A stretch of DNA of 64,000 nt, from contig OY804588.1 in the NCBI GenBank assembly GCA_963680875.1, positions 62,754,397-62,818,396 on the forward strand, in the 5' to 3' direction. Position 1 is the first letter of the stretch; every line of letters begins with the position of its first letter. Positions 57,435 to 64,000 of this stretch are shown here, piece after piece. The notes under the pieces are model-generated. The model worked only from the letters and a program-made list of their open reading frames with translations. It was not told where the DNA came from and made no database searches. Origin of the DNA: Bathymodiolus brooksi (taxonomy: Eukaryota; Mollusca; Bivalvia; Mytilida; Modiolidae). The translations under genes were made by a program, and so were the position numbers.

Positions 57435-58018
57435 ATGGAAATTACAAAGCCTGTTGAAGCATTACAATTTATTTATGAGATCATAATTTCCTCAATATAC
57501 ATCAAAAAGTATTATTATATTGTCAGTATATATACAAGTAACCATACATTAAGAATAGAGACTGGTAGACATGAACGTAAACTCAATTCCGTCTCTGTAA
57601 AACTTGAGTTGTTTCCAAGGTGTAGACAATTTATATATAAAATTTCCAAATCTATATAATCTAGATCATCCAAACTTTTTTATTTGGATGATGTCAAATG
57701 ATGATCCTGTTTTTCTATCTACATTTATTGAGTATTTAGATAATAGCTTTTTATCAAGAAAAGTAAAGAAGACTAATTATTTTTAATGACTTTTTAATAT
57801 AATAAATTTATTCATAAATAGTATCCTCTTTGTGGTTGACTGACTCTTTCCTCCGTATTATTTCTTTGTTTTCTTTGTGTTGTCTCCAAATAATGATTAA
57901 AATTAGTGTGAATGATTGTAAATGTTGATGTATGAATGATCTTCATGTTGTTGATTAATATGCCCATTTTGGGCCCTAGCCCTATGATTAGGAAAATAAA
58001 AAAATCTTATCTTATACT
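57435..58018 (+). mobile_element. Non-LTR retrotransposon 3' end (decayed ORF2 C-terminus and UTR)
   Basis: One frame carries HTLRIETGRHERK and, after a frameshift, a second carries FFIWMMSNDDPVFLSTFIEY. This order (LRIETGR..., then a ...WLMSN..-type segment and FI...F) is typical of the C-terminal end of ORF2 in CR1/L2-like elements. It is followed by a UTR ending 'aaataaaaaaatcttatctt'. Frameshifted and 5'-truncated. Confidence 0.6.
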
Positions 58019-58607
58019 TCTAAGAAACAAAGGTAAAAGCTTAACCATAATTTTAATCAGAGGTCGTAAACAAAATTAAACGCATGAATGATCCAAAGTT
58101 ATATATATTTATCTCCTTAAAAACTTCGGTGTTTAACATCACTTTCAATAATATCTCAGTTATATACTGTACATAGTGGTCTGCAACTACCACAAAATGT
58201 AAATTAAGGGCATACACAAATCCTTGCAACTCTCCTAGTCGAGTCCTGGACTCACCAAACTTTACAAATTTTAAATTCTTACAATGGTGGGACTCAGAAT
58301 AATTTTCAGAAATGTCTCCTGGACTATACTCATCAAATGAAATTGCTACAAGTATTCCTGGCATATTGGGTTAGGTATTCTGAGAAGAAGAAGAATGATA
58401 ACAAAAGAGTATCAAGAGTCGAGTGGGCACTCTTTTAAAATAAATAATTTTCCTTACACTTACAAGTCTGTACGCTATATCTTGATATGATTTGATGTAA
58501 TAATTAGAAGTTTACCTGAGCCTGTATTAATTGCTCTCATGACTACTCACGAAAAGTTTGAGTTTATATTCCACTTTGTAGTTTCTGATCATGACCGAGT
58601 GCTCAAA
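58019..58607. other. Intergenic with a SINE-tail scrap
   Basis: 58126-58185 keeps 'gtgtttaacatcactttcaa' and 'taatatctcagttatat'; no other feature recognised. Confidence 0.45.
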
Positions 58608-58785
58608 GGCCATCGTGGTCATGATTGTATGAGAGTTAGATTTACAACTACCTGTGCAAATATTGCCTAATCACCAATAAAATTGTGAGTTTGAATCCTT
58701 TTCATATTATATGGTGAGGTGTACTTGATACAACATAATTATGTGATAAAGTTTGTCAGTGACTTATGCCAGGTTGGTGGTTTTC
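58608..58785 (+). mobile_element. SINE family A, plus strand, 3'-truncated
   Basis: 'ggccatcgtggtcatgattg' to 'gccaggttggtggttttctc'; a lone 'ggtcaggtgagctaaaaaat' (58822) follows, resembling an F1 end. Confidence 0.75.
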
Positions 58786-60438
58786 TCCAGGACTCACAAC
58801 ATGATGAGGTCCTAAATATGGGTCAGGTGAGCTAAAAAATATTAAAAGAAAATAAACATCTCATATTTCAAATTTTCTTTAAATATTTTGTAAACAGGAA
58901 ATATATCATTGAAAGTTTTATGTATTAAGCCCATTTAAAACTTAAAAACTTCCTGACCAAAATAAATTACATCTAAATTTAGAATATTATATTTGTTTTC
59001 TTCCTCACAACACTGTTAACTACGAATACATTTTTATATATACATTGTATGTAAACAACTACAAATGTACATGTAAAGGACGTTTCTTTGAATACATGTA
59101 CCATGCGACATTTATTAAGTTTGAAATGAAATAAACTAATGAAACCTCCATTGGGGCCAGGGCTACACCAAATTAATTGCATGATTGATGAGCAGTAGTT
59201 TAGCTATATGAGGGAGGTCAGAGTTTTTTTTAAATTACAAAATATTTGTTTATAATGTGATTAGATAAAATGGTCATAAGATTCTAAAAATCGGTCACTA
59301 GGTTCAAAAGTAAAAGTTACGAAATTTTGAAGATATTAATTTTACTAAAATGTACCTATTTTTTTAAATGAAATATGACTGCAGAAATTTACAAATAATT
59401 TCTAAAATTGGTTGAAACTCAATGACTATATATGTAGGTATTTTATTTAAAGGGGAATTTGAAGTAGCCACTACTGACAAAATTTGTGGGCGGAGCTTAT
59501 CATCAAAAATCCCCGTTGATATGAATAGCATAATTTTGAAACTATGTCACATGACCAACATGACCTAAAGGTCTCATACCTAAGACATTTGAATTTTCGA
59601 AGTGATTTTTGTAGTTTTTAGACTGATGAAGAATATTAATTGCCACAGCTATTTATACCCACGGTTACGGTTTAAAGTATTTTAAAATATTTAATCTATA
59701 TATTTAAACCTGTATAAATGCAACCTTAAAATATATTAATATGATATTGCACATTATGAAAAGAAAGCTTAAACAGTGACGTCCACAATTCCACTAATAT
59801 CAACAAAACAAACAATCACCTCTCACCTCAAATCACTGAACATTAAAAGGAGCACTGCATATGACATTGGAAATCCAGGTCCTAGATTGGGACAGGCACA
59901 AAAGTGCTGTGGGGTTAAACCTGTTAAAGGGATCTCAACCAGTATACATGACGCATTGACTAATACAAATAAAATCAAAAATCAAATATTACATACATGT
60001 ACATGCCTTTTACAAAATTAAGATTGGCTTAAATAAAAGTATCAAATGTGAATGATGCTCAATATCATTAAGAATTTTGATGAGGTTTAATCAGCTATTT
60101 CCTTTTATTAATATGTATGTACTTTGTATCAAAAGAAAATTGAGGGATGTCACTGATTGTCTAAAAATTTATCCAGTACATGTACATTTGTAGTTACAAA
60201 ATGTACAAAAGGTACATACGTAAAGAGTACCCAACTGTCATGTTTTTGTGGCCGTCCCAAGCCTAGGTTTTTGTTTGAGTTTCTGTTGTCATCGTTTCTG
60301 TCTTTAGAGTTTTTGTACAATATATTGTCGACTATCGTATATAATATTGCTTATCTTTTAATTTTCAACTACCAGTCAGTGTAACACTCGAGATCCTTGC
60401 ATCTTGCCTGTGAGTGTGACTACAAAATTTTCAAAAAC
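58786..60438. other. Intergenic; one coding-like relic
   Basis: 59776-60021 (+) has an 81-codon frame with STAYDIGNPGPRLGQAQK, which I associate with a repeated translated fragment in bivalve genomes; class unknown. The rest is AT-rich with nothing recognised. Confidence 0.35.
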
Positions 60439-60582
60439 AGTGTTTCAGCTAGACTTTGATATCTTCAGGAAAATTGCCAGTTTTATCAAAATTTCTTCAA
60501 TAATTAAACCAATAATTATAAAGTTCTTCAGGACAAATAGGTGGGCAAATGTCCTGAGACTGGTGCACAGCTGAATCACTGA
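60439..60582 (+). mobile_element. CAGTGTTTCAGCT-TIR MITE, second copy
   Basis: CAGTGTTTCAGCTAGACTTT ... GCACAGCTGAATCACTG; interior matches 20232-20394. Confidence 0.7.
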
Positions 60583-60602
60583 AAATGTCAAAAATTGCAC
60601 TC

Positions 60603-60735
60603 TTTGCGCTAATCCACTTGCCCGAAGCCAATGACAAGCAAACTGGATTCGGACAATTGCAAGTGAAAATTATGAAAGAATTTGTTTGAATAAATATAAT
60701 TTTTTTTTGTAAAATTTGGCTTTCGGGCAAGTACA
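60603..60735 (-). mobile_element. TIR element (ACTTGCCCGAAGCC family)
   Basis: ACTTGCCCGAAGCC at the left and GGCTTTCGGGCAAGT at the right; the interior is the reverse of 24006-24118. Confidence 0.65.
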
Positions 60736-61216
60736 AATGTAGGTGAAATAAATTAAGACATTGCTACAAGTATCCCTGAAGACTTGATAAAAGATCAGAC
60801 TATAAAAGATTATACATTTATGTAGCTAGTATAAGAACTATTCTTATTGATCCTGCAACCACATACAAATTATAACAGAATTATCATCATTTCTGGTAAA
60901 AATAGTGAGTCATATTTCTATTGATTACAGAATCAGACATCAAACAGTTTAACCTTGGCACATCTCTGTAAATGCTAGAAGTTAATTTAAATATATAAGA
61001 CGCCCTCGCAAAAAAGGCTGTCTGAGGGGCAACCAGTTATGAGAAAAATAAAAAAGATCTGTCTGAGGGGTAACACGTTATGAAAAAAATGGAAAGGATC
61101 TGTCTGAGTTATGAAAAAAACTTCAAAAACGATTCCATATAATTTAGATATACATGTACAAGACACCCTCATAAAAAGGCTGTTTGAGGGGCAACTGGCT
61201 ATGAAAAACTAGTATT
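60736..61216. other. Intergenic with a short tandem repeat
   Basis: 60995-61205: 'aaaaaggctgt.tgaggggca' and 'gatctgtctgaggggtaaca' repeat three to four times; nothing else recognised. Confidence 0.5.
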
Positions 61217-61795
61217 ACTGTGAGCACAGCTCACTAAGATATACCCCCACTCCCCACATCTGTCCAACCTATTTCCATAATCAAAACATTACGGATTGTT
61301 CCGACCAAAAATGAAAGGGACCCTCCTCTCTTCACTGGTAAGCTGCTGATAAAATTTCAAAACATTCTGAGAAACACTACTCAAGTTATCATACGACATA
61401 TGGTAAAAATCCTATTTTCCGTCATATCAAGTCCAATAACTCTGGAACAGCAAAAGTGAAAATCGTCAAAAATGAAAGGGATCCTCCTCTCTTCACCGGT
61501 AAGCTGCTCATAAAATTTCAAAACATTCTGAGAAACACTACTCAAGTTATTATACGACATAGGGTAAAAATCATATTTTCCGTCATATCAAGTCCAATAA
61601 CTCTGGAACGGCAAAAGAGAAAATCGTCAAAAAAGAAAGGGATCCTCCTCTCTTCACCAGTAAACAGCTGATAAAATTTTAAAAGATTCTAAGAAACACA
61701 ACTCAAGTTATCGTACGACATAGGATTTGTCTACAAACGGACGGACATGGTGAAACCAGTATACCCCCCTACAACTTCGTTGCGGGGGGTATAAT
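61217..61795 (+). mobile_element. Hairpin-ended element, family F2, copy 3 (three internal units)
   Basis: Best-preserved 5' end: hairpin GTGAGC-ACA-GCTCAC (61220-61234), then 'gatatacccccactcc'. It has three ~163 bp units against two in the other copies, a short 'acggacggacatgg', and hairpin TATACCCCCCTACAAC/GTTGCGGGGGGTATA. Confidence 0.8.
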
Positions 61796-61836
61796 AATAA
61801 AAAGGATCTGTCAGGAACAACATGTAATGAAAATAA

Positions 61837-64000
61837 CCAGAGGCTCTCAAGAGCCTGTATCGTTCACCTGGTAATAAAAAAAAACAATTGGTCCTATGTA
61901 AAAACTATGTCCTGCGTCATCTTGGAATTACGATCAACATAAAAAACACAGTTTGTAAAGGACCTTCCAATGATTGATGCACAGTTTAGGTTCAATCAGT
62001 GCAATAGCTTCAGAGAAGAATATATTTCTGTATTTTCCCCATATGGTTCTGTGTTAATACTATGACCTGTGGTGGCAGCCATCTTGGATTTCCGATCGGC
62101 ATAAAAAACACACACCTTGTAGAGGACCTTCCAATGATCATTCCTGGGCAGTTTGGTTTCAACTGTCCAAGTGGTTTCAGAGAAGAAGCATTTTGAAACA
62201 TTTTTCCCATAGGGTCCAATGTTAAACTAAGTCCTGCCGTAGCCGCCATTTTGAATTTCATATCAGAATAAAAAACGTATATTTTGTAGAGGACCATTCA
62301 ATGAACATTCATGCACAGTTTGGCTTTAATTATATTTGTAGTTTCTGAGAAGAAGGCATTTGAACATTTTCCCATAGGGTCCAATGTTAATCTATGTCCT
62401 GCGGTGGTGGCCATCTTGGATTTCCGATCGGCATAAAAAACACACACCTTGTAGAGGACCTTCCAATGATCATTCCTGGGCAGTTTGGTTTCAATTATCC
62501 AAGTGGTTTCAGAGAAGAAGCGTTTTGAAACATTTTTCCCATAGGGTCCAATGTTAAACTAAGTCCTGCCGTAGACGCCATTTTGAATTTCATATCGGAA
62601 CAAAAAACGTAAAGTTTGTAGAGGACCATCCAATGTACACACATATGGACAGTTTGGCTTTAATCATATTTGTAGTTTCTGAGAAGAAGGCATTTGAACA
62701 TTTTCCCATAGGGTCCAATGTTAATCTATGTCCTGCGGTGGTGGCCATCTTGGATTTCCGACCGGCATAAAAAACAGAAAATTTGTAGAGGACCTTCCAA
62801 TGATCATTCCTGGGCAGTTTGGTTTCAACTGTCCAAGTGGTTTCAGAGAAGAAGCATTTTGAAACATTTTTCCCATAGGGTCCAATGTTAAACTAAGTCC
62901 TGCCGTAGCCGCCATTTTGAATTTCATATCGGAACAAAAACGTAAAGTTTGTAGAGGACCATCCAATGAACATTCTTGTACAGTTTGGCTTTAATCATAT
63001 TTGTAGTTTCTGAGAAGAAGGCATTTGAACATTTTCCCATAGGGTCCAATGTTAATCTATGTCCTGCGGTGGTGGCCATCTTGGATTTCCGATCGGCATA
63101 AAAAACACACACCTTGTAGAGGACCTTCCAATGATCATTCCTGGGCAGTTTGGTTTCAATTATCCAAGTGGTTTCAGAGAAGAAGCGTTTTGAAACATTT
63201 TTCCAATAGGGTCCAATGTTAAACTAAGTCCTGCCGTAGCCGCCATTTTGAATTTCATATCGGAACAAAAAACCTTAAGATTGTAGAGGACCATCCAATG
63301 AACATTCATGTACAGTTTGGCTTTAATAATATTTGTAGTTTCTGAGAAGAAGGCATTTGAACATTTTCCCATAGGGTCCAATGTTAATCTATGTCCTGCG
63401 GTGGTGGCCATCTTGGATTTCTGACCGGCTTAAAAAACAGAAAATTTGTAGAGGACCTTCCAATGATCATTCCTGGGCAGTTTGGTTTCAACTGTCCAAG
63501 TGGTTTCAGAGAAGAAGCATTTTGAAACATTTTTCCCATAGGGTCCAATGTTAAACTAAGTCCTGCCGTAGCCGCCATTTTGAATTTCATATCGGAACAA
63601 AAAACCTTAAGATTGTAGAGGACCATCCAATGAACATTCATGTACAGTTTGGCTTTAATCATATTTGTAGTTTCTGAGAAGAAGGCATTTGAACATTTTC
63701 CCATAGGGTCCAATGTTAATCTATGTCCTGCGATGGCGGCCATCTTGGATTTCCGATCGGCATAAAAAACAGTAACTTGGTAAAGGACATTCCAATGATC
63801 ATTCCTTTACAGTTTGGGTTCAGTCAGTTCATTAGTTTCGGAGAAGAAGATCTTTGAAATTTCAGCCAATCAGAGCATATTATTGGCCCTGGCAGCCATA
63901 TTGAATATTCGACTGGAACGAAAAACAGTAACTTTGTAGAGGACCATCCAAGGAACATTCCTGCTAAGTTCGGTTCCAATCGGCCAAGTGGTTTCGGAGA
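61837..64000 (+). mobile_element. Hairpin-ended element, family F1, copy 2 (runs off window)
   Basis: Perfect 5' hairpin AGGCTCT-CA-AGAGCCT, then GTTCACCTGG. The internal A/B 332-bp dimers are as in copy 1, in the same order of variant units at both ends. The window ends inside the last unit, so the 3' hairpin is not seen. Open frames here are repeat artefacts. Confidence 0.8.

Noticed and set aside
1..64000. A prokaryotic-type operon, phage or defence system.
   Set aside because: No long bacterial-type genes, ribosome binding sites or operon spacing; introns, SINEs and AT-rich repeats indicate a metazoan genome.

Overview
The window looks like nuclear DNA from a bivalve or bivalve-like mollusc. 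It is AT-rich, its coding sequence sits in short exons between long introns, and it is full of tRNA-derived SINEs, tandem repeats of about 160 bp inside hairpin-ended elements, and decayed transposon pieces. The mollusc call is an inference from the repeat style, which resembles the bivalve pearl/CvA/HINE elements; no species is claimed.

One protein-coding gene can be supported: the 5' two thirds of a RAPGEF1 (C3G) orthologue on the minus strand. It runs from an initiator exon near 43.4 kb leftward off the window. Twelve exons (43403-43427 down to 985-1060) have GT/AG borders and join in one frame for about 797 codons. They cover an N-terminal tail, the helical N-terminal domain, a long Ser/Pro-rich region with four PxLPxK Crk-SH3 motifs, and the start of the REM (RasGEF-N) domain. 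Two further frame-preserving microexons (27 and 30 nt) are possible at 771-797 and 38-67. The CDC25-homology catalytic domain must lie beyond position 1. Two of the exons (72 and 75 nt, phase 0-0, 3 kb apart) are diverged duplicates of each other.

Layout: 1-11 kb holds closely spaced exons with SINEs, a minisatellite that copies the exon 10 splice donor, and one hairpin-ended element. 11-41.8 kb is intron with the twin exons at 20.1 and 23.1 kb, many local tandem duplications, a 1.4 kb minisatellite (34.9-36.3 kb) and a compound duplication (37.07-38.24 kb). 41.8-43.4 kb holds exons 1 and 2. 43.4-64 kb lies upstream of the gene: no gene was recognised there, but it has two large arrays of a 332-bp dimeric repeat (45.8-48.0 and 61.8-64.0 kb), a foldback element, a non-LTR retrotransposon 3' end, and a 1.5 kb TIR element at 51.3-52.9 kb whose interior looks like a captured promoter and first exons.

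Six hairpin-ended element families, unrelated in sequence, share one terminal layout, and all twelve recognisable copies or ends lie on the plus strand.
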